Shown: in pieces, positions 19,501 to 27,861 of the stretch
How the letters are laid out: each line of letters starts with the position of its first letter
Numbering within the stretch: position 1 is the first letter of the stretch
DNA from: Leucobacter insecticola
Lineage (GTDB): Bacteria; Actinomycetota; Actinomycetes; Actinomycetales; Microbacteriaceae
Assembly (NCBI RefSeq): GCF_011382965.1
Contig: NZ_CP049934.1
Coordinates: forward strand, 186,001-250,000
Length of the DNA stretch: 64,000 bases
Direction of reading: 5' to 3'
The notes under the pieces: model-generated
The model's database searches: none
What the model was told of the DNA's origin: nothing
What the model saw: only the letters and a program-made list of their open reading frames with translations
Made by a program: the position numbers and the translations under genes

Positions 19501-20476
19501 CAGCGAAGCCGAACCGCAGGTTTTCCGGAAGCTCGCTAAACACGCCGTCACCAGGAACCACCTGATAGTCAATCAGGTTGTATTCCCAAACAGTTGGCTG
19601 CTCCCCAACCGGAGTCAACCCACTAATCGACACCTGAATGCGCGGGCCAGTTCCGGGCTGAGGCACGACAAGAATCTGCGCACGACGATACCGTGCGGCC
19701 CTCGTCGAGACGTTCACCTGCGCAAGCGTGCCGGTCTTCAGCTTATTTGCCGCCGCAAAGCGATACTCCTGGCCGCAAGAACCAACCCCACTACCTGCAC
19801 CACCGTTACCGGAGCCTCGCAGCACGACCGTACTTGGAGAACTCGGGCGGTTTCCGCCATCGTTTCGAAGGGCGGTCGATCCTCCACCACTCTGCGAGAA
19901 GTTGCCGTACGCATCGATTCCGATACCCAAATAGGCCCGCTCGATGCCTGGGTAGCCTGTCGCTGACAAACACGCGGAACTGTAGCCCAGTCCGGCTCCA
20001 AGAGCGCCCATTCGTGTGGGGACAAAGCTAGGATCGTCGCCGTCCGTCAAGAAGAAGCTGAAGCCGTCTGCGAGCTGCTGGTTGACCGGCGCGAACGCGC
20101 GGAAATCAAACTCGAAGCTCGCGCCCTCAGCCGTGGGCAATGACTTGTTACTGATGAGGGCACTGGCCTGGTTGTTCACATTCCTTGTCAGCTGCAACCA
20201 GCCAACACCGTCTTTACCGGAATCTGCGACAGCGTTGCCCGTGTAGGTCGGCGACCCAAATACCTTGAAATCAGGGTTCGAGAAAACCGCGCCCTTCGCT
20301 CCGCTGTCGAAGTCGAGATCAATCGGGAACGTCACTTCAGCGGCCTGGGCCGCGGTGGAACCCACTGAAACACCGCTGCCGACGACCAACGCGACGAGCG
20401 CCAGCGAGAACACTCGCTTCAGCGCCAGCAGACGCTCTCTCCGCTGAGTAGGTGCAGCGGGGCGCAAACCCCGCAC
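16559..20476 (-). CDS. Large surface protein: lectin-like domain, DUF11-like domain, Big_1 repeats, C-terminal anchor
   Basis: A 1305-residue exported protein. Residues ~20-46 form the signal peptide, after a long basic start; the GTG at 20476 has no clear ribosome site, so the start is uncertain. Residues ~50-345 resemble a legume-type (L-type) lectin fold (FEFDFRAFAP, DGFSFFLTDGD, GYPGIERAYLGIGIDAYGNFS). A DUF11-like block follows (DTATLGDTVSFTVNATNNGPS), then about five invasin-type Ig repeats with D-A-N-x-N-P-V-x-G-x-T-V-x-F motifs, two Ig modules of the TGTATPGQRVTITD type and a C-terminal LSLTGGS plus membrane span plus RRRR. That end resembles a sortase signal with a divergent LxxTG motif, but no sortase gene is near. 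Probably a binding protein on the cell wall. Confidence 0.85.
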   Translation of the reverse strand: MRGLRPAAPTQRRERLLALKRVFSLALVALVVGSGVSVGSTAAQAAEVTFPIDLDFDSGAKGAVFSNPDFKVFGSPTYTGNAVADSGKDGVGWLQLTRNVNNQASALISNKSLPTAEGASFEFDFRAFAPVNQQLADGFSFFLTDGDDPSFVPTRMGALGAGLGYSSACLSATGYPGIERAYLGIGIDAYGNFSQSGGGSTALRNDGGNRPSSPSTVVLRGSGNGGAGSGVGSCGQEYRFAAANKLKTGTLAQVNVSTRAARYRRAQILVVPQPGTGPRIQVSISGLTPVGEQPTVWEYNLIDYQVVPGDGVFSELPENLRFGFAATTGGLNMITQIGSIRSSSAADAEIQASALRVNDVESDTATLGDTVSFTVNATNNGPSSINGTTTPGESRVYQDLSELGLENVSWTCESVNGGTCSTAGASGGRILKQDWYGPAGAGVKLTVTGTVASATSGGAKTSNVIIPTDFENNSLGSSSNATPTGSVIDSDVSNNSASLTLNVLAALNIEASSFSVTTTDVVADGDAAHTLTATVKDTDDLPRAGETVTFTAPAGVVLSSQTAVSGADGVASVTAKSMTAGTYTVSAKIGADQIGTDKQITFTSGDVSVGEDGTSTVSITSEEKIADGSDAHTVTATVLDANNNPVSGVTVDFTAETGATLSGASAVTGANGVATVTVTSLTAGSYDVTASVAGVALNGSPVSAVFKAGAPSVGVDGTSSFEATSGEVGADGVATHAATATVLDANNNPVSGVTVDFTAEAGATLSADNAVTGVDGVASVTISSVTAGSYDVTGSVAGTALKGSPATVTFVSGAASATTSSWTVTPGGPVTADGVSAYTATVTVLDANSNPVEGATIGFVVPAGLSQGSESLVTGADGKVAVTFTSLVADDYDLVAQLGADQIGATRVLSFEAGLPAADKNAISVSPKIVEANGVQGAVVTVWLFDAQGNLVLNAGDVVEVISTVGTHSGVTQMPDGSYRATFTSTAAGEAELNFTVDGLGSGATDTATFVATPATPVLNPTNGNPVTGTATPGQRVTITDANGVVIRSGTADATTGEFSILPARQLAHGEVVNAFATDEHGFKSGLASVTVDLRTPEPPVVDPSEGDKVTGCAEAGSTVTVRDKDGNVIGSAVVGDDCRFTVVLDPEQEEGSEITIEVTTPSGNGSEKVTVRVGLTSLIMDHDALRPGETQIARGFGYQPGEVVVGELRSEPYPLGTQTANELGEVVFEFTVPAGIEIGEHSVIIESQFSGKLSESFRVLAPTALSLTGGSILVTLGTAGALLLLGGAVMAVRRRRNAEAMQQV
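18040..18640 (-). repeat. Two near-identical ~300-bp Ig-repeat units inside the surface-protein gene
   Basis: Two consecutive invasin-type repeats share long identical stretches (for example TATVLDANNNPVSGVTVDF and TAGSYDVT in both). The unit boundary is near 18340. Such recent tandem duplication can change repeat number by recombination and can also confuse assembly. Confidence 0.75.
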
Positions 20477-21078
20477 CGCGATCGAATCTCAAACACTGAG
20501 TACCTCATTCTCTGGTGTGGATATCAGGATCCCGCCACTGACACATTCAGTGAGGGAAAAACGGTTGGTGTGCCGCCGCGTTTGACAGCTGCAGTGGCGC
20601 ACGTCGCTCGAACGCGTCAGAACAGGAACATTTGAAAGGATTCGTAATGCTGCAGATGCGGCGGCCGAAAGGACCACCTCGGTGCGCACAGGAGACTTCA
20701 ATTCGGCAGCATGCGGACACGCTGGCCGTTCGAAGCGATTCCTCAACATCAACTCTCTCTTCATCATTTCTGTCTTTAACGTGATTTCGGCGGACACCCT
20801 CATCTGAAAAGGACTTTCGGATGCCCTGGGGCCTCATTGGTGCCGTAACCGCTCCAGCACCACTCACAGCGGCACTGTTCACAACGCGGAGGCAATCAAA
20901 AAGATCCCACCAATAAAGAGGGAGCACACATCGGGCAAATCATGACGCTAGATGTGCAAAAGTTTTTATGAAACATTGAAAAACACTTGCTTAGTCAGTG
21001 GTGTCTGGCTTTCCAAGCCCAGCGAAATGCGTCCGGAGTGTTCGGGGCACAGCGTCGTGCATGTCTTAGACTGGAACG
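20477..21078. other. Divergent promoter region, 602 bp, no gene seen
   Basis: The gap lies between two divergently transcribed genes (surface protein to the left, aminotransferase to the right) and should carry both promoters. It is visibly less GC-rich around 20940-21000 (AAAAGTTTTTATGAAACATTG). I found no open frame with a recognisable product and no clear hairpin. Confidence 0.45.
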
Positions 21079-22281
21079 GTGATCAAACATTCTCGCCTTT
21101 CAAAGAAGATCGCCGCCATTGCAGAGTCGGCAACCCTCAAGGTTGACGCGAAAGCAAAGGCTCTCCAGGCCGAAGGTCGCCCCGTGATTAGCTACGCTGC
21201 GGGCGAGCCAGATTTTTCGACGCCTGAACACATCGTCGATGCCGCCCGCAGGGCCCTCGATGATCCCAAGAACTTCCGCTACACCGCGGCAGCCGGGCTT
21301 CCCGAGCTGAAAAAGGCGATCGCCGAGAAGACGGCTCGCGATTCCGGCTGGGCGGTTGATCCGTCGCAGGTGATCGTCACCAACGGCGGCAAGCAGGCTG
21401 TGTACGAGTCGTTCCAGGCATTGCTCGATCCGGGCGACGAGGTACTCCTCCCCGCCCCGTACTGGACCACCTACCCCGAGGCGATTCAGCTCGCCGACGG
21501 CGTCGCGGTCGAGGTGTTTGCTGGCGCCGATCAGGGCTACAAGGTCACCGTCGAGCAGCTTGAGGCTGCCCGCACCGAGCGCACCAAGGTTCTGCTCTTC
21601 GTCTCTCCATCGAATCCGACGGGTGCGGTCTACTCGGCAGAGGAAACTCGCGCAATCGGCGAATGGGCCGCGGAGAAGGGCCTCTGGGTCATCGCGGATG
21701 AGATCTACCAGAATCTCACCTATGACGGCGTGCGCGCCGTCTCGATCGTTGAGGCGGCTCCCGCGATTCAGGATCGCGCCGTGCTCGTCAACGGCGTTGC
21801 CAAGACCTACGCCATGACCGGCTGGCGTCTCGGCTGGATGGTCGGCCCCGCAGACATCATCAAGGGCGCCTCGAACCTGCAGTCGCACCTGACCTCAAAC
21901 ATCAACAACATCGCGCAGCGTGCGGCGATTGAGGCGCTCACCGGCCCCCAGCAGCCCATCGAAGACATGCGACTCGCGTTCGACCGCCGCCGCAAGGTCA
22001 TCGTTGAAGAACTCAGCAAGGTGCCCGGCTTCAACTGCCCCACACCCGAGGGAGCGTTCTACGCCTACGTAGACGTCACGGGCGCACTCGGCAAGACCTA
22101 CGGCGGTGTCACCCCGACGACCTCGCTCGAACTCGCCGACCTGATCCTCTCGGAGGCTGAGGTTGCCGCGGTTCCCGGCGAGGCGTTTGGGCCGAGCGGC
22201 TACCTGCGCTTCAGCTACGCGCTCGGCGACGAGGCGCTGCTCGAGGGCATCAAGCGGATCCAGAAGCTGCTCGGGGCGTAG
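21079..22281 (+). CDS. PLP-dependent aminotransferase, class I (aspartate aminotransferase-like)
   Basis: A 400-residue fold-type I aminotransferase, probably aspartate/2-oxoglutarate. Visible are the PLP-binding block [12 protein letters not shown] (101-112), NPTG (179-182), the D207/Y210 pair in [11 protein letters not shown], and the Schiff-base lysine K242 in [16 protein letters not shown]. The C-terminal Arg for the substrate carboxylate is in YLRFSYA. The start is GTG 21079; another GTG or ATG does not precede it in frame at a better distance. In actinobacterial genomes this gene is commonly found near secE-nusG. Substrate assignment as aspartate is by family resemblance only. Confidence 0.9.
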   Translation: MIKHSRLSKKIAAIAESATLKVDAKAKALQAEGRPVISYAAGEPDFSTPEHIVDAARRALDDPKNFRYTAAAGLPELKKAIAEKTARDSGWAVDPSQVIVTNGGKQAVYESFQALLDPGDEVLLPAPYWTTYPEAIQLADGVAVEVFAGADQGYKVTVEQLEAARTERTKVLLFVSPSNPTGAVYSAEETRAIGEWAAEKGLWVIADEIYQNLTYDGVRAVSIVEAAPAIQDRAVLVNGVAKTYAMTGWRLGWMVGPADIIKGASNLQSHLTSNINNIAQRAAIEALTGPQQPIEDMRLAFDRRRKVIVEELSKVPGFNCPTPEGAFYAYVDVTGALGKTYGGVTPTTSLELADLILSEAEVAAVPGEAFGPSGYLRFSYALGDEALLEGIKRIQKLLGA

Positions 22282-22303
22282 CCTCGAACATCAGCGGCAA
22301 CAC

Positions 22304-23350
22304 TCACTTGCGCGGCGGAGCCTCAAAGCGTGTAGGAACGCTGTCCGCAGCGAATGAATCCCAACGGAAAACACCGGAAGTGAAGCTCAGCGCGTAGAGC
22401 GTCTTACCATCCGGTGCCCACGCCACGGCGCCCGGGCGAAGGTAACGGCCAGGCAACTCGGCCGCCTCATCACCTGACCCTTCAAACCACACAAACACCC
22501 TCGAATCGTCAGACGTCTCCTGAGACGCAGTAAAGGCGATGCCCGCACCCGCACTCAACGCAATTCCGTCCGCCTGAAACCCCGGAAAGCTCTTCACTAC
22601 AGAGAAGTCATCCGCGCGCCAGATTGTGGGGGCGCCATCCGCGTCGGCCCCGGCCAACCATGTGCCGTCAGGCGACCACGACAACGCAGATTTGGACTGC
22701 GTCTTCACTCGCCCAAGAATCTCTCCAGAATCAATATCAAGCTGCGAGGCACCGGTCTCTTGCAACAGCGCCAAACGTTCACCCTGCGGATCAAACACAA
22801 GCCCCTGAACGGGATGGTCGAACTCGAAAGACCTCAGTATCTGTTCAGTTGACGTATCCCAGATCAGAAGTCGCCCGCCCGCATCTGCTCCCGCCACAAG
22901 GGCACCGTCAGCGCTAAACGCGACATTTGAGAGGTTCGCAGGGTAGGAGGGGAAATGCGGGACCGCATCGTCAGTGCTGGCGTCAAGCCGCAGACCCTCA
23001 AAGGTGTGGACCAGGTCACGCGACTGGAGATCACGCACCGAAATAGACCCGTCCTTCTCCCATGCGGCGGTACTGGACCCATCGGGTGAAAGTGCGAGAA
23101 AGCCCCCGTCGAAAACCTCATAGCTGCCCGTCGCAGCATCCCACACGCATGTGCCGCCCCAAGCATCTCCAATGACAGCCGCACCGTCACTGCTGACGGC
23201 CAACGTTCGGCTAAATAGATGGTCAGAGTAATCGGGGCTGGGATCAGCGAGGATCGGCGGAGACCCTTGCTCGGCACATCCGCTCAACAGCACCAACCCC
23301 ACAACAAGTGATGTCACCTTCACCCAAGCGGAGTCTTGAAGCTTTCGCAT
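22304..23350 (-). CDS. WD40-repeat lipoprotein
   Basis: A 348-residue secreted lipoprotein: short basic start, hydrophobic core and lipobox LLSGC (C ~24). The remainder is a beta-propeller with WD40-like blades, each with a phrase such as VAFSADGALVAGADAGGRLLIWD or LSWSPDGTWLAGADADGAPTIWR. I chose ATG 23350 because the signal peptide begins there; the longer frame upstream has no signal sequence. It is convergent with the aminotransferase gene. Its partner is unknown. Confidence 0.8.
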   Translation of the reverse strand: MRKLQDSAWVKVTSLVVGLVLLSGCAEQGSPPILADPSPDYSDHLFSRTLAVSSDGAAVIGDAWGGTCVWDAATGSYEVFDGGFLALSPDGSSTAAWEKDGSISVRDLQSRDLVHTFEGLRLDASTDDAVPHFPSYPANLSNVAFSADGALVAGADAGGRLLIWDTSTEQILRSFEFDHPVQGLVFDPQGERLALLQETGASQLDIDSGEILGRVKTQSKSALSWSPDGTWLAGADADGAPTIWRADDFSVVKSFPGFQADGIALSAGAGIAFTASQETSDDSRVFVWFEGSGDEAAELPGRYLRPGAVAWAPDGKTLYALSFTSGVFRWDSFAADSVPTRFEAPPRK

Positions 23351-23402
23351 AGCTCCAAAATAGCTCAAAACACAGCACAGGCCCGCCGACGGTGAAGGGA
23401 GC

Positions 23403-23960
23403 CTAGCGACTCCCCAACACCTGGTCGAGCACGGCCTCAACTGACTGCTCCGGGCGAAACAGCAACCAGTCGAGGCAGGCTCCAGCAAGCGCACCAAAAA
23501 ACGCTGCGCCCGCTGTCTCGGTGATTTCAGTGTCTGGAGCCACGGGACGCGCGGCACGCAACACGTCGCGGTATCGCACCACGACCGAAGCACGGGCGAC
23601 GACCATCGTATCCGCCCATGCCCGGTCGGTGCGGAAGACCTCGGACGCCATGAGCTTGGCAAGGTTGAGATTTTCGCGGAGCGTCTCGAGCGTCGCGGCG
23701 GCAACCGCGCGCGGTCCAGCGGCAGGATCATCGACGGTGCGGGATCGCGCCTCGTCAATCGCCGCCGCGAGCGTTTCGAATCCGCGCTGCATAACCTCTT
23801 CGAACAGTGCGTCCTTCGAGGCGAAGTTGTAATAGAGGCTGCCCTTCGCGACCCCCGCGGTCTCCGCGATCAGGTCCATCGAGGCGCCGCTGATGCCGTG
23901 CTGGGCCGCGACCGCGACCGCGGCGTCGATGATGAGCTGCTTCGTGTCGGTGCGTGCCAT
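23403..23960 (-). CDS. TetR/AcrR-family regulator, probably of the YhgE exporter genes
   Basis: A 185-residue TetR protein. The N-terminal HTH is clear (IIDAAVAVAAQHGISGASMDLIAETAGVAKGSLYYNFASKDALFEE), followed by an all-helical ligand domain. I use ATG 23960 (MARTDTK). On the same strand, 3.9 kb upstream, stand the ATPase and YhgE genes, whose promoter carries a TetR-type operator; TetR-ATPase-YhgE units are common in this group. The intervening Lrp-hydrolase-MFS genes look like an insertion. The regulator-target link is inference. Confidence 0.88.
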   Translation of the reverse strand: MARTDTKQLIIDAAVAVAAQHGISGASMDLIAETAGVAKGSLYYNFASKDALFEEVMQRGFETLAAAIDEARSRTVDDPAAGPRAVAAATLETLRENLNLAKLMASEVFRTDRAWADTMVVARASVVVRYRDVLRAARPVAPDTEITETAGAAFFGALAGACLDWLLFRPEQSVEAVLDQVLGSR

Positions 23961-23987
23961 GCCTCTATCCTCTCGCACCGAACGTGC

Positions 23988-25034
23988 TTAGAGAGTCGAT
24001 GCACCCCATGAGGGCGCAATTACCCTACCGGTCGCTCGACCACCTTCCCCCAGCAACCAGCCTAGGCGCTTCACGATACGCAACGCGATAGCGCTCTCAC
24101 GAAACTCCACTGTTGGAATCGCCCCGGCCAGAAGCGCCTCTATATGTGGCACCTCGCTCACCGAACGCAACCAGAAAGTCAGCAGAAAATTGGTGCGTCC
24201 CGTCGTCGAGGCACACAACCGCAAACCTGGTATCTGCGCCACGTGCCTCGCGAATGCCAGGTGCTCGCTCGCAGGGACAGTCGCGAACCACTCGGCTGTA
24301 ATCGGGGTCCCACTGACGTCTTGTGATAGCTCGCATCTGAAGCTCACGAACCCCTGCGAGATTGCGGACCTGAGCTGACGTCGCACGGTGGGCTCGCTCA
24401 TCCCGAGCTTCCGGGCGATCTCCGAGGCTGAAAGCCTTCCGTCTGTTGACAATTCACGCAATATGTCCGTGTTAACGCGCGAAGCTGCCTTGCCGGGCAC
24501 AGCACGGTCATTGAGCTGCGAAACGAGTTTGGCCTGTTCCGGCGAAAGCGCTCGAATCATCCAACTATCCGCAATGGTGTGCATTCGAGTGCTGAAGGAA
24601 GTCGAAAGGTGTTCAACGCCCGACACTTCTGCGATCGCCGGAAGAATGTCTTCGGTGAAGTGAGCCATAGAAGCTGCGGAGACAGTGAGGAGAAGATCCC
24701 GGTTCCGAGCTGAGACGTCGAGAGAAACCACATCCGGTATCTCCGACAGGGCATCGACCACCTCATCCCGTTTTGTCGTCTCGCACAGCACTTCAATGAA
24801 GGCAGTGAGAGGCGAGAGGCGAGAGCCGACTGGGTGGGCTACGACCCAAGCGATTCCCGCGGAAGTCAACCTACTCCACCGCGCCGCAAGAGTGGTGCTG
24901 TGGACGCCCAGAATTGGAGCCAAACTCGCCCAGGAGGCCCGCGGAGCGAGCTGCAATGCATGCACAAGCTGGAGGTCTTCATCGTCAAGCACGGACGGAT
25001 CATTTAGGTGAGCGTTTCGTGAGATTGATCGCAT
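23988..25034 (-). CDS. Lrp/AsnC-type transcriptional regulator with two HTH-RAM halves
   Basis: A 348-residue regulator made of two AsnC-like halves. The first HTH is DDEDLQLVHALQLAPRASWASLAPILGVHSTTLAARWSRL, the second is TDILRELSTDGRLSASEIARKLGMSEPTVRRQLRSAI (about residues 190-225); each is followed by a RAM-like ligand domain. Start ATG 25034 begins just before the first HTH. It is divergent from the M20 hydrolase and MFS genes with only ~105 bases between starts, so it most likely controls these two and senses their substrate or product. Confidence 0.85.
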   Translation of the reverse strand: MRSISRNAHLNDPSVLDDEDLQLVHALQLAPRASWASLAPILGVHSTTLAARWSRLTSAGIAWVVAHPVGSRLSPLTAFIEVLCETTKRDEVVDALSEIPDVVSLDVSARNRDLLLTVSAASMAHFTEDILPAIAEVSGVEHLSTSFSTRMHTIADSWMIRALSPEQAKLVSQLNDRAVPGKAASRVNTDILRELSTDGRLSASEIARKLGMSEPTVRRQLRSAISQGFVSFRCELSQDVSGTPITAEWFATVPASEHLAFARHVAQIPGLRLCASTTGRTNFLLTFWLRSVSEVPHIEALLAGAIPTVEFRESAIALRIVKRLGWLLGEGGRATGRVIAPSWGASTL

Positions 25035-25139
25035 GTAGAGATTGAATCCTGCATTTTTGATGAAGGCAAGAGGCAAAGACCAATACTTGAGCAACCAGAT
25101 TTACCCGGCAGTACCCTTTTCAAAGCAATGGAGCAGACA

Positions 25140-26378
25140 ATGGCTATTGACGTCACCGAACATGACTATCTGATTCGGTTACGGAGAGCACTGCACGCAG
25201 TACCGGAAATCGGCCTCGAGCTTCCACGCACGCAACAGCGACTTCTTGCAGAACTCTCAAGCCTGCCGCTCGAAATCACGCTGGGCCAGAAATGTACTTC
25301 CATCACAGCAGTGCTCCGGGGAACGCACCCGGAAAGAAACGGCGCTTCCCCCGCGATACTTCTTCGCAGCGACATGGATGGACTCCCTGTATCAGAGCCC
25401 GCCAACTGTGATTTCAGTTCACAAGTTGTTGGCATCATGCACGCCTGCGGACATGATCTACACATGGCAATGCTTGTTGGGGCCGCACGTGAACTCAGCG
25501 CTAGAAGCGACGAGCTCAGAGGGGACGTCGTCTTCATGTTCCAGCCCGGCGAAGAGGGCTGGGGCGGTGCGCGAATCATGATCTCTGAGGGAGTGCTCGA
25601 AGCCGCAGGGCCGCGCGTACTATCCGCGTTCGCTGTCCATGTCTTCACCGGCGACAAACGCCGCTCACGCTTCGGCATTCGCCCAGGCACCGCGATGGCT
25701 TATGCCGCCGGGCTTACCGTTGACATTACGGGTCGCGGTGGCCACGGTTCAGCTCCACACCTCGCGAGTGATCCCGTACCTACTGCCGCCGAGACCATTC
25801 TTGCGCTACAAAGCGCAACCACTCGACGCTTCAACGCCCTTGACCCGGTCGTGGTGACGATCGGCAAAGTTTCTGCCGGAACTGCCCGCAACATCATCCC
25901 AGAGAGTGCACATCTGCAGGCGACCGTGCGCGGCTTCTCACATGAAAGCCACGAAATGGCGGCCAAGGTGCTCCCCAGCGTGGCTCGCGGAGTCGCCTTA
26001 GCTCACAATCAACAGGCGGAGGTGGAGTTCACCCCTGAGTTCCCGCCGCTCGTCAACACTGCAGAAGACACGGAAGCGGTCATTTCGATGGTGAGCAGGA
26101 TCTTCGGCGCAGACCACATAGAAACAGTTGAGACCCCAAAGACCGCCTCAGAAGACTTCGCAGAAGTCCTCGAGGAAGTTCCCGGTGTGCTCGTATTCAT
26201 CGACGCAACGCCGCCTGAAGGAAGCAATTACAATCATTCCCCCCACGCCGTCTTCGACGATGCGATTCTCGCCGACGGCGCTCTCCTCCATACCGAGTTC
26301 GCGATCCAGCGACTAACAGAGCTGTCAGCCGCTGTGCCCGAGAACGCCTCAGTAACTACGGGCGATAGCTGCGCGTAG
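25140..26378 (+). CDS. M20-family amidohydrolase (N-acyl amino acid / hippurate hydrolase type)
   Basis: A metal-dependent amidohydrolase of the M20D branch, ~412 residues. Metal motifs are LLRSDMDGLP, HACGHDLHMAMLVGAA, and FQPGEEGWGGA; the dimerisation domain has GRGGHGSAPHLASDPV, and the last ligand is in YNHSPHAVFDD. I prefer ATG 25140 over ATG 25128 because GGAG at 25130-25133 lies 6 bases before 25140. The gene is followed after 17 bases by an MFS transporter and preceded by a divergent Lrp regulator. Most likely it frees an amino acid from an N-acyl or amide conjugate that the transporter brings in. Confidence 0.88.
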   Translation: MAIDVTEHDYLIRLRRALHAVPEIGLELPRTQQRLLAELSSLPLEITLGQKCTSITAVLRGTHPERNGASPAILLRSDMDGLPVSEPANCDFSSQVVGIMHACGHDLHMAMLVGAARELSARSDELRGDVVFMFQPGEEGWGGARIMISEGVLEAAGPRVLSAFAVHVFTGDKRRSRFGIRPGTAMAYAAGLTVDITGRGGHGSAPHLASDPVPTAAETILALQSATTRRFNALDPVVVTIGKVSAGTARNIIPESAHLQATVRGFSHESHEMAAKVLPSVARGVALAHNQQAEVEFTPEFPPLVNTAEDTEAVISMVSRIFGADHIETVETPKTASEDFAEVLEEVPGVLVFIDATPPEGSNYNHSPHAVFDDAILADGALLHTEFAIQRLTELSAAVPENASVTTGDSCA

Positions 26379-26395
26379 CCACCGTAAAGGAAAAC

Positions 26396-27691
26396 ATGTC
26401 CACCACGCTCACTCCACAGGTGAAGAAGTCAACCGCTCCACGCTCGCAATCCCGGACCGTGTTCGCGACCAGCGTCGGTAACGCGCTTGAATGGTTTGAC
26501 TGGCAAATCTACGCTACCTTCGCCCCCTTTATTGCAATGAAGCTCTTCGACAGCAATAGCCCGGTGTCTTCCCTACTCCAGACTTTCGCTGTCTTCGCAG
26601 TCGGGTTCCTCGCTCGTCCGCTCGGCGGACTCCTCTTCGGACTCATCTCTGACCGTCGGGGACGCAAAGCATCGCTTATACTCGCTGTCCTCGCCGCATC
26701 ACTCGGCAGTTTACTCATCGGCCTGACTCCCTCGCACGCCGCCATCGGGGCCTGGGCCGCGGTCCTGCTCCTCATCGCCCGTCTGGTTCAGGGACTTGCG
26801 CATGGCGGCGAGATGCCCGCAGCGCAGACATATCTTTCTGAGATCGCCGCACCAAACAAGCGGGGTCTGTGGTCGTCACTGATCTATGTGTCCGGCACGA
26901 CGGGGATCCTCTGTGCTTCACTCTTCGGTGCGGTGCTTATCGGACTCATTAGCCCCTCCGAGATGGAAGATTGGGGCTGGCGTATCCCGTTCTTCCTCGC
27001 CGCGGCATTCGGACTATTCGTCCTCGTGATGCGAGTTGGCATGAAGGAGAGCGACACCTTTGAGACAGGAAAGATCCAAACTCTCACAGGCGCACGTCCC
27101 GCCCCGCTCATGTCAGCGGGGCGTGCAGCAATGCTTGTCATCCTGCTCACAATCGGTGCGACCGTCTCGTTCTACGTCTGGGGAGTTACTGCACCAGCAG
27201 TTGCGATTGCAACACTCGAGATGGACGCCGGTGGCGCGCTCTGGGCCGGTTCCGGTGGCATCATTCTCTTCATTGCGGTCCTCCCACTATGGGGAAGACT
27301 CGCGGATCGGATTGGTCGCAAACCAGTTCTCACCATCAGCTTGCTCGGTACCGCTGCAGCCTATTTTCCGATGCAGCGGATGATGACGGATCAACCATGG
27401 ACGCTGTTTGTCAGCACCGCGGTGGTGCTGATGCTTCTCGCGGGCACCATGTCGATTCTCCCTGCAGTCTTTGCAGAACTCTTCCCAACGCACATCCGCA
27501 CCGTTGGTACCGCAGTTCCTTACAGCATTGCGGTCGCACTCTTCGGTGGCACCGCGCCCTACCTTCAGACGTGGTTTGGCGCGCAACTCGGTCAACCGTG
27601 GATGTTCTCCCTGTACGCGGTGGTGCTCCTTTCAATCTCAGCAGCGACTGCGGTATTCCTTCTCCCCGAGACCAAGGCTCGTAGCCTCTAA
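26396..27691 (+). CDS. MFS transporter, metabolite:H+ symporter type
   Basis: A 431-residue 12-span transporter of the sugar-porter-like symporter branch (proline/betaine, shikimate, dicarboxylates). Signatures are NALEWFDWQIYA in the first span, the loop motif GLISDRRGRKASL between spans 2 and 3, RLVQGLAHGGEMPAA in span 4, and LADRIGRKPVL in the second half. It follows the hydrolase by 17 bases and is probably its uptake partner. The substrate cannot be read from sequence. Confidence 0.9.
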   Translation: MSTTLTPQVKKSTAPRSQSRTVFATSVGNALEWFDWQIYATFAPFIAMKLFDSNSPVSSLLQTFAVFAVGFLARPLGGLLFGLISDRRGRKASLILAVLAASLGSLLIGLTPSHAAIGAWAAVLLLIARLVQGLAHGGEMPAAQTYLSEIAAPNKRGLWSSLIYVSGTTGILCASLFGAVLIGLISPSEMEDWGWRIPFFLAAAFGLFVLVMRVGMKESDTFETGKIQTLTGARPAPLMSAGRAAMLVILLTIGATVSFYVWGVTAPAVAIATLEMDAGGALWAGSGGIILFIAVLPLWGRLADRIGRKPVLTISLLGTAAAYFPMQRMMTDQPWTLFVSTAVVLMLLAGTMSILPAVFAELFPTHIRTVGTAVPYSIAVALFGGTAPYLQTWFGAQLGQPWMFSLYAVVLLSISAATAVFLLPETKARSL

Positions 27692-27720
27692 AACACGTCC
27701 GATCAATCCAACGAAGCCCA

Positions 27721-27861
27721 AGACGGGCCCGGGAGCTCGCGGCGACGGCCTAGCCGTCGCTAGATCGCGAGCACGGCGCAGCACTCCGCAAGCGCCTACA
27801 CCGGGCCCGAGACGGGCCCGGGAGCTCGCGGCGACGGCCTAGCCGTCGCTAGATCGCGAGC
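27721..27861. repeat. 52-bp perfect direct repeat with internal hairpins, at the 3' end of the YhgE gene
   Basis: Copies at 27721-27772 and 27810-27861 are identical. Each contains the palindromes GCGACGGC-CTA-GCCGTCGC (nested) and GCTCGCG ... CGCGAGC, so each can fold as a terminator-like hairpin. The second copy includes the last codons and stop of the YhgE gene; the first is a duplicate of that gene end. It lies exactly where the MFS cassette meets the exporter gene. Confidence 0.9.
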
